Assembly: GCA_016291085.1 (NCBI GenBank)
Contig: JAEEVW010000028.1
Coordinates: 1-48,082 of the forward strand
From: Prevotella sp.
GTDB taxonomy: Bacteria > Bacteroidota > Bacteroidia > Bacteroidales > Bacteroidaceae
Length of the DNA stretch: 48,082 bases
Direction of reading: 5' to 3'
Both the position numbers and the translations under genes were made by a program. Every line of letters begins with the position of its first letter. The first letter of the stretch is position 1. This document shows, in pieces, positions 7,534 to 15,535 of the stretch. The notes beneath the pieces are model-generated. The model was given only the letters and a program-made list of their open reading frames with translations. It did not search any database and was not told where the DNA came from.

Positions 7534-9381
7534 TTACTTCTTTAAAATGTCCTCGAATGCGTTCACTAACTCTTCTACTACGAACGGTTGGCCTTTGACC
7601 TGATTGAACTGGTAGGGTACGAAGCCGTCGACCTTCATGCGCAGGTAGGCAGCGAGCTGGCCCATGTTCTGTTCGGCCACTACCACCTTCTTATATTTAG
7701 AGAGTACGGCTGCGGTGTTCTTAGGCAGCGGATTCAGGTACTTGAACTGAGCCTGAGCCACCTTGTAGCCCTTTGCACGGAGTTCGTCCATAGCCGAGTG
7801 CAGATGTCCATAGGTAGAGCCGAAGCCTACGATGAGCAAATCGGCATCCTTGACGTCACCATCGACTTCGAGGTCGGGAACCTGGATTTTTTCTATCTTT
7901 TCCTGACGTAAGCGTGTCATCAGGTCGTGGTTCTCGGGATTGGTAGAGATGGCACCGGTCAGGTTGTCCTTCTCCAGACCGCCGAGGATGTGGGTAAAGC
8001 CCTCACGACCTGGTACAGCCCAGTAACGGGTGCCGTTCTCAGCACGCATATACGGTGTCCACTTGCCCTTCAGCTCCTCAGGAACATAAGGAGGATTGAT
8101 GGCGTCGAGCTTGGCCATTTCGGGCAGCTTGAAGGCGCCAGAACCGTTGGCGATATAAGCATCGGTAAGCAGCACCACAGGCGTCATGTGCTCCAAGGCG
8201 ATCTTTGCTGCCTGATAGGCGGCGTCGAAGCAGTCTGCAGGACTGGTAGCTGCCATCACGGGCATGGGGCTCTCGCCGTTGCGTCCGAAGAGTGCCTGCA
8301 ACAGGTCGGTCTGTTCCGACTTCGTGGGAAGACCCGTAGCAGGACCTCCACGCTGTACGTCGAGTACCACCAGCGGCAGCTCCATAATCACAGCTAGGTT
8401 CATGGCTTCGCTCTTCAGGCAGACGCCAGGACCAGAGGTCGAAGTAACACCCAGCGCACCGGCAAACGAAGCACCGAGGGCAGAAGCACAACCGCTGATC
8501 TCATCCTCGCACTGAACGGTAATCACACCGCATGACTTGTGCTTCGACAGCTCGTGCAGTACGTCGGTGGCAGGAGTGATGGGGTAAGAACCCAGATACA
8601 GTCTCAGTCCGGCCTTCTCGGCAGCGGCGATGAAACCATAAGCGGTAGCTTTGTTTCCAGTGATGTCCATATAGCGTCCGGGCACCTTCTCTTTGGTCTC
8701 GATGCGATACACATTGACAGCGTTTGAGTGTGTGTTGTGACCATAGTCCCAACCAGCCTGAATCACCTTGATGTTAGCCTCGGCAATGGCGGGCTTCTTG
8801 GCGAACTTCTCCTTCAGGAAGTTGCCCACCAGGTTCAAATCGCGGTCGAAGAGCCAGCAGACCAGTCCGAGTGCGAACATGTTACGGCACTTCATCATAG
8901 CCTTGTTGTCCATGCCGGTGTCAGCCAGACAGTCTTTCACCATTGTAGTCAACGGACACTGGATGACGCGGTCGGGGTCGATGCCCATCTCACCGAGATA
9001 ATCCTCCGTCTGAAACTGAGCCTTCTCCAAGTCCTTTGGACCGAACGAGTCGGTGTCGATGATAATCGTAGCACCGGGTTTCGCATAACGATACTGGGTT
9101 TTCAGTGCGGCAGCATTCATGGCCACCAGCACGTCGCACTTGTCACCAGGGGTATACACCTTGCCGGCGCCGATGTGTACCTGGAAACCACTGACACCCG
9201 TCAGCGAACCTTGCGGGGCGCGGATGTCGGCGGGATAGTCGGGGAATGTGGAAATGCCGTTACCAACGGTGGCACTAACCGTAGAGAAGATGTTTCCGGC
9301 CAACTGCATGCCGTCGCCGGAGTCACCCGAGAAGCGGACAACAACCTGGTCCAGCTCCTTCACTTCTAATTTTTCAGCCAT
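7534..9381 (-). CDS. korA: 2-oxoglutarate:ferredoxin oxidoreductase, alpha subunit (gamma-alpha fusion)
   Basis: A 615-residue subunit. The first 190 residues are the gamma domain (VVVRFSGDSGDGMQLAG). The pyrimidine-binding alpha domain follows (KAGLRLYLGSYPITPATD, then TSTSGPGVCLKSEAMNLAV). The start MAEKLEVKELDQ was chosen over a longer in-frame ATG at 9483 because that extension reads through the promoter and matches no family. A good -33/-7 promoter lies 72 bp upstream. It is co-transcribed with korB. Confidence 0.92.
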   Translation of the reverse strand: MAEKLEVKELDQVVVRFSGDSGDGMQLAGNIFSTVSATVGNGISTFPDYPADIRAPQGSLTGVSGFQVHIGAGKVYTPGDKCDVLVAMNAAALKTQYRYAKPGATIIIDTDSFGPKDLEKAQFQTEDYLGEMGIDPDRVIQCPLTTMVKDCLADTGMDNKAMMKCRNMFALGLVCWLFDRDLNLVGNFLKEKFAKKPAIAEANIKVIQAGWDYGHNTHSNAVNVYRIETKEKVPGRYMDITGNKATAYGFIAAAEKAGLRLYLGSYPITPATDVLHELSKHKSCGVITVQCEDEISGCASALGASFAGALGVTSTSGPGVCLKSEAMNLAVIMELPLVVLDVQRGGPATGLPTKSEQTDLLQALFGRNGESPMPVMAATSPADCFDAAYQAAKIALEHMTPVVLLTDAYIANGSGAFKLPEMAKLDAINPPYVPEELKGKWTPYMRAENGTRYWAVPGREGFTHILGGLEKDNLTGAISTNPENHDLMTRLRQEKIEKIQVPDLEVDGDVKDADLLIVGFGSTYGHLHSAMDELRAKGYKVAQAQFKYLNPLPKNTAAVLSKYKKVVVAEQNMGQLAAYLRMKVDGFVPYQFNQVKGQPFVVEELVNAFEDILKK

Positions 9382-9452
9382 ATTAATATTGTTTACTATA
9401 TTTTCAATAAATTGCAACGCCACACTCCTACCTTTAGGTGGGAGAGCGGCTG

Positions 9453-9483
9453 CAAAATTATTCAATTTATGCGAATTATCCAA
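9453..9483 (-). promoter_or_regulatory. Putative korAB promoter
   Basis: On the minus strand TTG (9481-9483), 20 bp, then TAATTTTG (9453-9460). It lies between the terminator of the preceding operon and korA, so korAB should be transcribed independently. Confidence 0.7.
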
Positions 9484-9494
9484 GAAAAATACGA

Positions 9495-9540
9495 AAAAAG
9501 TGCATATTCACATAAAGATTCTTGTAAATATGCACTTTTT
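9495..9540. terminator. Hairpin terminator after the leftward four-gene run
   Basis: Perfect 14-bp arms, AAAAAGTGCATATT and its complement, around an 18-nt loop, with A- and T-runs at the outer ends. It lies just downstream of the membrane-protein gene and before the korA promoter. Confidence 0.82.
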
Positions 9541-9587
9541 GGTAATAAATATTCATCTTAAGGCTGCATGTCGGCAATTAATTCCCG

Positions 9588-10820
9588 TCATTTTATCTTC
9601 CTATAGTGTGCTACTCCTGCGCCAGAATCGTTCAGTTGCAGGCGCGTGCCAGACTCATCGATGTTCAAGCCCTGTGAGATGCGTGGATTTGTTTCCAGCT
9701 CTTTGATGACGTGAGGCATCTGTGACAACTCTTTCTTCATTTTTTCTACGGCAGCGGCCTGGTTCGGCTGGTAGGTGATGCCACTGTCATCGACTTCCAT
9801 CTTGTAGCTCTTCATGTCGAAAACCTTCACCAGTGAGTCGCCTTCTATGGTCCATGTTCCCGCTATCGAGTAGCGTTGAACTATCCTGCCCCTGAAGCTG
9901 ACATCATTCATGCTTTCAAATACGTGCATGGTGAAGGTGTGGTCTTTCCTATACTCAAAGGTTGCCATGTAGTTTTCTACGGGTGATGGGTTTTCCCATG
10001 TTCCCACGAGGTCGCTGTCACTCACCTTACGCACCTTCATGTGGGTACCGTTGACGAAGTCTTTCATGTCCTCCTCAGTGATGTTCATCAGGAACTTGTT
10101 CTCTTCAATCATTTGAATTGTACACCACAGGAAATACTCATAGTCATATACGCGCTGGGCATGGAAGTCTGCGTAGCGCTTCACGCGCACAGACTTCAGC
10201 ATGCTGCGACACATAGCCACATAGCCTTCGCGGGAGCTCATTTCGTCGGTGTCCATCAGCATTCGCGACAGATCATTCCTTGTAAAGGGCTTTTCGTAAA
10301 CTACATCCTCTTCAGATTGACTGTTAAGAAGGGCTTTGTAGTTGTAGAACTCCTGTATATTCATGAAAAACCTCCTGTCGTTCAGTGTGCGCCAGGAGTC
10401 CTGACTCATAGTGAGGATGTTCTCGCTGTTTTTCATATACTGTCTCTCTTGCATGACAAACTGTCTGTTTGACGTGAGCGAGGTGGGGGTGACATAGTCG
10501 AAGAACATCTTCAGCGTGTCGTCGGAGATGCTGTCCAGACAGTCCATGTTCTCCATCAGGTAGATGGTAACGCCGTATCCTTCCTCCTCTGCCTCCAAGA
10601 TTCTTTGGACAGTAGCCATGGTGTCATCCATGTCGTTGATGATAGTCATGGCCATCAGCTTCCTGGCCTGCTCGGCCTGGCGCCGTTCTATGAGGTGTGC
10701 CGTACCGAAGGTGAGCACGATAGAGATAGTGGTACCAAGGATGGTCAGCAGCAGCTCCTTCGTCATGCTGCTACCCGTCAGTTTGCGCCCGAACTTGGGC
10801 ATCTTGAATTTGATGTTCAT
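9588..10820 (-). CDS. Unknown single-pass membrane protein with C-terminal lipocalin-like domain
   Basis: No family was confidently recognised. The 410-residue protein has one hydrophobic segment near residues 21-41 (LLLTILGTTISIVLTFGTAH), then a long charged helical region with an early EEEG cluster. The C-terminal third has the rhythm of small lipocalin-like beta domains: LVGTWENP, then DHTFTMHVFES and AGTWTIEGDSLVKVFD. The layout resembles Bacteroidetes DUF6090-type proteins, but that is only an impression. Its start is 12 bp after the stop of the DUF5703 gene, so the two are probably translated from one transcript. Confidence 0.6.
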   Translation of the reverse strand: MNIKFKMPKFGRKLTGSSMTKELLLTILGTTISIVLTFGTAHLIERRQAEQARKLMAMTIINDMDDTMATVQRILEAEEEGYGVTIYLMENMDCLDSISDDTLKMFFDYVTPTSLTSNRQFVMQERQYMKNSENILTMSQDSWRTLNDRRFFMNIQEFYNYKALLNSQSEEDVVYEKPFTRNDLSRMLMDTDEMSSREGYVAMCRSMLKSVRVKRYADFHAQRVYDYEYFLWCTIQMIEENKFLMNITEEDMKDFVNGTHMKVRKVSDSDLVGTWENPSPVENYMATFEYRKDHTFTMHVFESMNDVSFRGRIVQRYSIAGTWTIEGDSLVKVFDMKSYKMEVDDSGITYQPNQAAAVEKMKKELSQMPHVIKELETNPRISQGLNIDESGTRLQLNDSGAGVAHYRKIK

Positions 10821-10832
10821 AATAGGGGATTA

Positions 10833-13094
10833 TTACTTGATGCAAACAACAATCTTTTCCTTGTTGCGGGCTGGGGAGACGTTCACGTTGATGACCTTGC
10901 CGCGACGGAGTTCGGCTTCGACGGTGGCTCCTCGTGAGGCGCGGAGTTTGAAGCGCACATCCCACTCCTTGGGCCAGGCGGGGAAGAGGTATAGCGTGTC
11001 GTCCACCTCTTGCATCAGCATCTCCTGCACGGCAATCATTCCTGAGCCGCCCCAGTTGTGGTCAGGCGTCCAGTCGTATCCGGGTCCCCAGAAAGCGGGG
11101 AAACGGTGTGGACCGTCCTGCATCTTCAGTGTAACGAGTCGTTGGGCCTCGTCGGTCATTCCCAGACAGGCGGCCCAGATAGCGTCCTGTTTCCAGCCTA
11201 CATGTGAACGGAACTTGACGGCGAGGGTGTCGTTCTCGTAGGTGCGACGGGCAACATCGAGGTCGGGACGTCCTACGCCATACATGCGCCACGGGAACAC
11301 CGGATAGAGCTGGGTGGTTTCCACATTCTGCACGCGTTCGTAGTGTAGGGCGGGGGCTATCATGCCGTCATGGATGGTGATGTCAGGTAGACGTGAAAGG
11401 AAGGCTTTCATCTCGTCCGCCTCATAGTGTATGGCAATCAGTGCTTCGGCCACTGTGCGCAGGGCTGCAATGGTCGATGTGGAATTATAGGCACCCTTGA
11501 ATGTCTCACCACCCGAGCCGGGATAGAGCACCAACTTGCCATTACCGTCGAGCCGTTTGGCACCACGCTGGTTGGCCAAATATTGGTAGTGCTCGTCGAA
11601 GAACCGCAGGCACGAACGGATCATGGGCAGATAGTCCTTGACGTCCATTCCCCCATAGCGATGGGCTTCGAGCGCCATCATGCAGAACTCCAGACACGTG
11701 TCCCACTCGTATTCCAGCCAGGCATTGCGCTCCATGCCAGGATCGAAACCCTCGGGACGCTTGGTGCCGTATTCCGGATAGCAGGGCAGTCCGTAGTTCT
11801 CAATCTGTTCTGTGAGACAGGCTCCCTCGTGACCCCAATAGAGTCGTGAGCGTTCTTCGGCATTCTTGTAGATGCGCAGGTAGAAGTCGAGTTGAGCCTT
11901 CAGCAGGTCGAAGTCGCCATTCTTCAACATGGGCCAGTACACCAGTCGCTGGTTCTGGGCGGTATGTACGCCACCACCCCAGTTGCGGAAATCGGGCGAC
12001 AGGTGGTATTCGTCGGTGTTGTTGACATATTCTGGATCGAACGTAAACAGTCCGCCATTGAATTTCGTAGGCCACTGGCTGTGGGCATTACAGCCCAGCA
12101 TATAGCGGAACAGGTTGTAGTTGCGGAGAACTTCTCCCTTTGCCTTTTGACCTTCTCCCTTTGACCTTTGACCATCTTCAATATAGCTCCTTTGCCAAAA
12201 CTCGCGCCACCATTGTCGCGACATTTCACAGTCGGCCATACGGGTGATGCTCTTTTCCGTTGCGTCTAGTTGGGCTTCCCACTCTTCCGGCGAGCCCTGC
12301 ACGGTGGCCATTACTACCTGCAAATGGAAGGTACGCTTAGGGAATTTCGTTACATACAACCATCCCTCATAGTCGCTGCTGGCATAGCGCCCACTGATTT
12401 GGTCCATCAGAATCATGTCCTTCACCAGCATTCGTCCGCCACTGATGCGATTCTTCAGGGGATTATACAGGCGGTCTTTCACCGCGTTCATGCCTTGCTG
12501 GTTAACGGTTGCGTCGAAAACGGTCTCTTCGCTGTTTTGATGCATGAAGATGACGCCATCATTGGTGGCAACCACACTGTCGGCATGTGTCGTCAAGCCC
12601 TTGGGGGCTGCAAACTTATAGCTGGTCTGGAAACATTCGCGCTTGGTGAGCTCAAATTCCTTGGTACGCCAATTCTCGTAGGTTATTGCCATGCTCTGCT
12701 TGATTCTCGGACTCGATACATCAACGTGCACCACAGGTTTCCAGACGTCAGCCCACAGCTGTATCGATAATTGTCCGTCGCTCACCTCCACATAGCCTTC
12801 TTCCAAATGTAGCGTCTGACGAAAATGCTCCATATTAAGCCCTGGAGACAGACTCAGTCGGAAGCGACCGGCCTTCAGTAGGGTGTTGTTCTCATCGAAC
12901 GAACCGCTTTGTGACACGTAGAACAGCACGTCGCCCTGCTCCACCCATACGTTCATGCCGATGTCGCCACCTCCGCAAGGCATCGACTCTGACGAATTCT
13001 GGCTTTGCGTGCGCCATTCGTAGTCTGCTGACTGCGCAACCATTCCCACAGCAGAGCATACTACCAGACAGATCGTTACAAGACGTTTCTTCAT
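10833..13094 (-). CDS. DUF5703-type (GH95-like) secreted glycoside hydrolase
   Basis: A 753-residue secreted protein with signal peptide MKKRLVTICLVVCSAVGMVAQ. The N-terminal beta-sandwich carries DUF5703 hallmarks (SSESMPCGGGDIGMNVWV, LLKAGRFRLSLSP), followed by a long helical region of the (alpha/alpha)6 type as in GH95-like enzymes (WGGGVHTAQNQRLVYWP, FWGPGYDWTPDHNWGG). Substrate and activity are unknown; such enzymes act on polysaccharide side chains. Around residues 308-321 it carries two near-identical heptapeptides, GQRSKGE and GQKAKGE, encoded by six in-frame heptamers of the kind otherwise seen between genes. It follows a DUF3237 gene. Confidence 0.83.
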   Translation of the reverse strand: MKKRLVTICLVVCSAVGMVAQSADYEWRTQSQNSSESMPCGGGDIGMNVWVEQGDVLFYVSQSGSFDENNTLLKAGRFRLSLSPGLNMEHFRQTLHLEEGYVEVSDGQLSIQLWADVWKPVVHVDVSSPRIKQSMAITYENWRTKEFELTKRECFQTSYKFAAPKGLTTHADSVVATNDGVIFMHQNSEETVFDATVNQQGMNAVKDRLYNPLKNRISGGRMLVKDMILMDQISGRYASSDYEGWLYVTKFPKRTFHLQVVMATVQGSPEEWEAQLDATEKSITRMADCEMSRQWWREFWQRSYIEDGQRSKGEGQKAKGEVLRNYNLFRYMLGCNAHSQWPTKFNGGLFTFDPEYVNNTDEYHLSPDFRNWGGGVHTAQNQRLVYWPMLKNGDFDLLKAQLDFYLRIYKNAEERSRLYWGHEGACLTEQIENYGLPCYPEYGTKRPEGFDPGMERNAWLEYEWDTCLEFCMMALEAHRYGGMDVKDYLPMIRSCLRFFDEHYQYLANQRGAKRLDGNGKLVLYPGSGGETFKGAYNSTSTIAALRTVAEALIAIHYEADEMKAFLSRLPDITIHDGMIAPALHYERVQNVETTQLYPVFPWRMYGVGRPDLDVARRTYENDTLAVKFRSHVGWKQDAIWAACLGMTDEAQRLVTLKMQDGPHRFPAFWGPGYDWTPDHNWGGSGMIAVQEMLMQEVDDTLYLFPAWPKEWDVRFKLRASRGATVEAELRRGKVINVNVSPARNKEKIVVCIK
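12132..12173. repeat. Six-unit heptamer array inside a coding sequence
   Basis: On the plus strand the units are TTCTCCC, TTTGCCT, TTTGACC, TTCTCCC, TTTGACC, TTTGACC. The higher-order period is 21 bp (seven codons), so the 42-bp array keeps frame in the DUF5703 gene. TTTGACC also occurs in the intergenic array at 39878. Confidence 0.88.
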
Positions 13095-13129
13095 GTCAAC
13101 CGTTCAACGTTCAATGTTCAATGTTACTT
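13095..13129. repeat. Heptamer array bridging stop and start
   Basis: Units on the plus strand: GTCAACC, GTTCAAC, GTTCAAT, GTTCAAT, GTTACTT. It fills the whole gap between DUF3237 and DUF5703, and the DUF3237 stop codon (13124-13126) lies in the last unit. Confidence 0.85.
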
Positions 13130-13645
13130 AACGCGCCAGACGTTCAGGACAATGCCCTGGAAACCTTGTGAGAAGGTGGGCGCACAGAGGAAGAGTGAGT
13201 TGTTAAGCCAGGCATATTTGCTGTCGCTGGGAGCCTCGAACTGTGGGGCACAGCGGAAATAGAACGTTGGATTGCCCTTTTCATCCTTGCCACCGGCTAT
13301 GATGCCTCGGTTGCGGATATGGATGTAGACGCCATCGTCGGTCTTGATGCAATAGATGGCTTCGAGTTCGGTGCGGCCGGCACTGTTGGCTATCTGGTAG
13401 TCGGCTCCGCCATTGACGATGGTACCCTTGATATTCGGGCCTTCGAAGGTTCCGCCCGTAATGGGGATGATGGTGCGTCGGCCATGCTGCGTCTCACCAC
13501 AGGAGTAGGCCTCGCCTAATGTTACTTTCAGTTGCAGGGCAAACTCCAATTGTGGAGTGTCTTTGGGTTCGTCAACTGTCTGCGCCCCTACAGGGCTAAA
13601 TACAAAATGCAAAATGAAAATTAAAAATAGTGCTCTTTGTTTCAT
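13124..13645 (-). CDS. Secreted DUF3237 family protein
   Basis: A 173-residue protein beginning MKQRALFLIFILHFVFSPVGAQ, a clear signal peptide; a longer frame to 13777 was rejected because it reads back through a repeat element into the kinase gene. The mature part matches the DUF3237 pattern in RTIIPITGGTFEGPNIKGTI, then GGADYQI and YIHIRNRGII. The family is a small beta-barrel without established enzymology. Position just before a glycoside-hydrolase-like gene suggests a role in carbohydrate handling, but that is inference. Confidence 0.83.
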   Translation of the reverse strand: MKQRALFLIFILHFVFSPVGAQTVDEPKDTPQLEFALQLKVTLGEAYSCGETQHGRRTIIPITGGTFEGPNIKGTIVNGGADYQIANSAGRTELEAIYCIKTDDGVYIHIRNRGIIAGGKDEKGNPTFYFRCAPQFEAPSDSKYAWLNNSLFLCAPTFSQGFQGIVLNVWRVK

Positions 13646-13677
13646 ATGTCTTAACTTCTTTAACTTGAACTTCGTTC

Positions 13678-13737
13678 GAGCCTGCTTTCGCTCGGAATAA
13701 CTGGAACAAGTTCCGTTCTTCTCTCGCTTAATCGCAG
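13678..13737 (+). repeat. Dispersed palindrome-core element, copy A
   Basis: The left end GAGCCTGCTTTCGCTCGGAAT and right end CTCGCTTAATCGCAG match copy B at 21485-21539 closely. The middle is a different palindrome, GGAAC-AA-GTTCC at 13703-13714. It lies between the kinase stop and the DUF3237 start, antisense to both. Confidence 0.72.
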
Positions 13738-13742
13738 CCTTC

Positions 13743-15422
13743 TTAATATTTGAATGAGGAACCACCGAGGAACTCACGGAGGAGTGACGTGGGCGGAATC
13801 TGATCTTCTGGAATGGGGTGAATGTAGCTCAGGAATTTGCGCAGGCGATAGGCCTCGGCATATTCTTCGCAGTTTTCTGGCACCTGTTCGAGCACGGGTT
13901 CTGCCTGACGCTTGATGACGGCCAGTTCGAAGAGCATAGCGCTGTTGAACATGGCATCGGCATTTTCCTGGAAGGGGAATATCCAGCGGTTCTCGCCACG
14001 ACGTACCGAGGGCCAGCGGCGGATGGTCTCGCGGGCCGAGACACCGCGATATTTATGGTCGCGGATGATGCGGCGCAACAGACGGTTGTCGGTGGTGGGG
14101 ATGTAGTTGTGGTTGTCGAGCAGAATGGTGGTCAGCGCAGAGGCGTAGACACGATAGATCTGCTCTTGTGGAATGCTGGCGGTGAGTTCAGGGTTCAGTG
14201 CGTGGATGCCCTCGACGACGAGCACTTCGCTGCCCTTGAGTTGCAGCTTCTTGCCGCTCCACTCACTCTTGCCTGACTGGAAGTTATATCTTGGCAGTTC
14301 GACTTCTTCGCCCCGGAAGAGGGCGTTCATCTGCTCATTGAGCAGTGGGATGTTCAGGGCATGCAGATGCTCGAAGTCGTAGTCGCCGCTTTCGTCGCGT
14401 GGTGTCTGGTCGCGGTCGAGGAAGTAGTCGTCGAGCGAGATGCCGATGGGTTTCAAGCCGTTGACGGCCAGCTGTACGCTGAGACGCTTGCAGGTCGTAG
14501 TCTTGCCACTGCTGCTGGGTCCGGCAATGAGCACCAGTTTGATGCCTTTGCGCTTGGCGATGTCATCGGCAATCTGTGCTATCTTCTTCTCTTGCAAGGC
14601 CTCGCTGATCTGGATGAGCTGATTGGAATAGCCTTTGTCGATGGCTACGTTCAGGTCACCTACGGTGCGCAACCCCACAATATCCTGCCATTGGTGGTGT
14701 TCCTTGAAGATTTCGAACATCTTGTCCTGACGGACGAAGGCACCCAGCTTCGAGGGGTCGTCCGTCGACGGGATACGCAGCAGCACACCGCCGTAGTAGT
14801 ACTCCAGTCCGAAGAGGTAGATTTGCGAGGTGTTGGTAAGCAATGCACCATAGTAATAGTCCACATAGCCGTCGATATCGTAATAGGTGGTATAGAGCGA
14901 CCCCTGGCCCTCGAGGAGCTTGACTTTCGAGTAGGAACGGCTCTCGCGGAACATGCGGATGGCCTCCTCGGTGGTTGTCTCGTGACGATGAATGGGGATG
15001 GCAGCGTCAATCAGCGCCTTCATTCGTTCGCGCAGCTCATGCACATCGTCGGGGGTTATCTCAATGGGTTTGTTGTTCTCGTCCTTCCGTCGGATGTCGA
15101 CATAGTATCCGTTGGAAACGGGAATGTCGATACAGACGGTACAATCGGGCCACAGGTCGTGAGCCGCCTTGTTGAGTACGAAGAACAGCGAACGGGTATA
15201 GGCTCGCAGACCACTGGACGAGCGGATGTCGAGGAACTCGATGTCCTTGGGTTTATACACGCGGAAGTGCATGCCTTCAACCTTGTTATTAACACGTGCA
15301 CTGATGGGTCCGTACTCCATTTCGAGCCCCAAAAGCGAAAAAATTTCAGAAAGATGGCTTCCGATGCTGATATTTAGAGATTTTTTATTATTTTTGCAAC
15401 GGATTTGAATTTGTTGTTCCAT
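13743..15422 (-). CDS. Uridine kinase-like nucleoside kinase with N-terminal TGS/ThrRS-like region
   Basis: A 559-residue cytosolic protein. The C-terminal half is a uridine-kinase domain with P-loop GPSSSGKTTT, then GISLDDYFLDRDQTPRD and VVEGIHALNP. The N-terminal half resembles the TGS and second additional domain of threonyl-tRNA synthetase (IHRHETTTEEAIRMF), a fusion known in Bacteroidetes and some Firmicutes. It should phosphorylate a nucleoside, but the true substrate of this long form is unsettled. It heads the leftward run and has a TACCTTTG box 22 bp before its start. Confidence 0.88.
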   Translation of the reverse strand: MEQQIQIRCKNNKKSLNISIGSHLSEIFSLLGLEMEYGPISARVNNKVEGMHFRVYKPKDIEFLDIRSSSGLRAYTRSLFFVLNKAAHDLWPDCTVCIDIPVSNGYYVDIRRKDENNKPIEITPDDVHELRERMKALIDAAIPIHRHETTTEEAIRMFRESRSYSKVKLLEGQGSLYTTYYDIDGYVDYYYGALLTNTSQIYLFGLEYYYGGVLLRIPSTDDPSKLGAFVRQDKMFEIFKEHHQWQDIVGLRTVGDLNVAIDKGYSNQLIQISEALQEKKIAQIADDIAKRKGIKLVLIAGPSSSGKTTTCKRLSVQLAVNGLKPIGISLDDYFLDRDQTPRDESGDYDFEHLHALNIPLLNEQMNALFRGEEVELPRYNFQSGKSEWSGKKLQLKGSEVLVVEGIHALNPELTASIPQEQIYRVYASALTTILLDNHNYIPTTDNRLLRRIIRDHKYRGVSARETIRRWPSVRRGENRWIFPFQENADAMFNSAMLFELAVIKRQAEPVLEQVPENCEEYAEAYRLRKFLSYIHPIPEDQIPPTSLLREFLGGSSFKY

Positions 15423-15444
15423 AAACGTAAGTTTTTAGTGACGG

Positions 15445-15452
15445 CAAAGGTA
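15445..15452 (-). promoter_or_regulatory. Putative -7 box for the nucleoside kinase gene
   Basis: TACCTTTG on the minus strand. The expected -33 position falls inside the heptamer array at 15463-15490, so the array may set promoter strength. Confidence 0.55.
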
Positions 15453-15460
15453 CAAAATAA

Positions 15461-15507
15461 AAGTGAAAAGTGAATAGTGAAAAGTGAAAAATTTGCTTCC
15501 GCACAGC
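15461..15507 (+). repeat. Dispersed heptamer-plus-core repeat, copy 1
   Basis: Heptamers GTGAAAA, GTGAATA, GTGAAAA, GTGAAAA (15463-15490) followed by AATTTGCTTCCGCACAG. It matches the reverse complement of 39912-39958 with about two differences in 46 bp. It occupies the region between the divergent kinase and symporter genes. Confidence 0.85.
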
Positions 15508-15535
15508 TTAAAATAAACAAAAACTATAATTATTT

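Noticed and set aside
14361..15377. A 338-codon plus-strand open frame opposite the nucleoside kinase
   Set aside because: The minus-strand kinase has all its motifs; the opposite frame is a codon-bias shadow with no promoter or domain.
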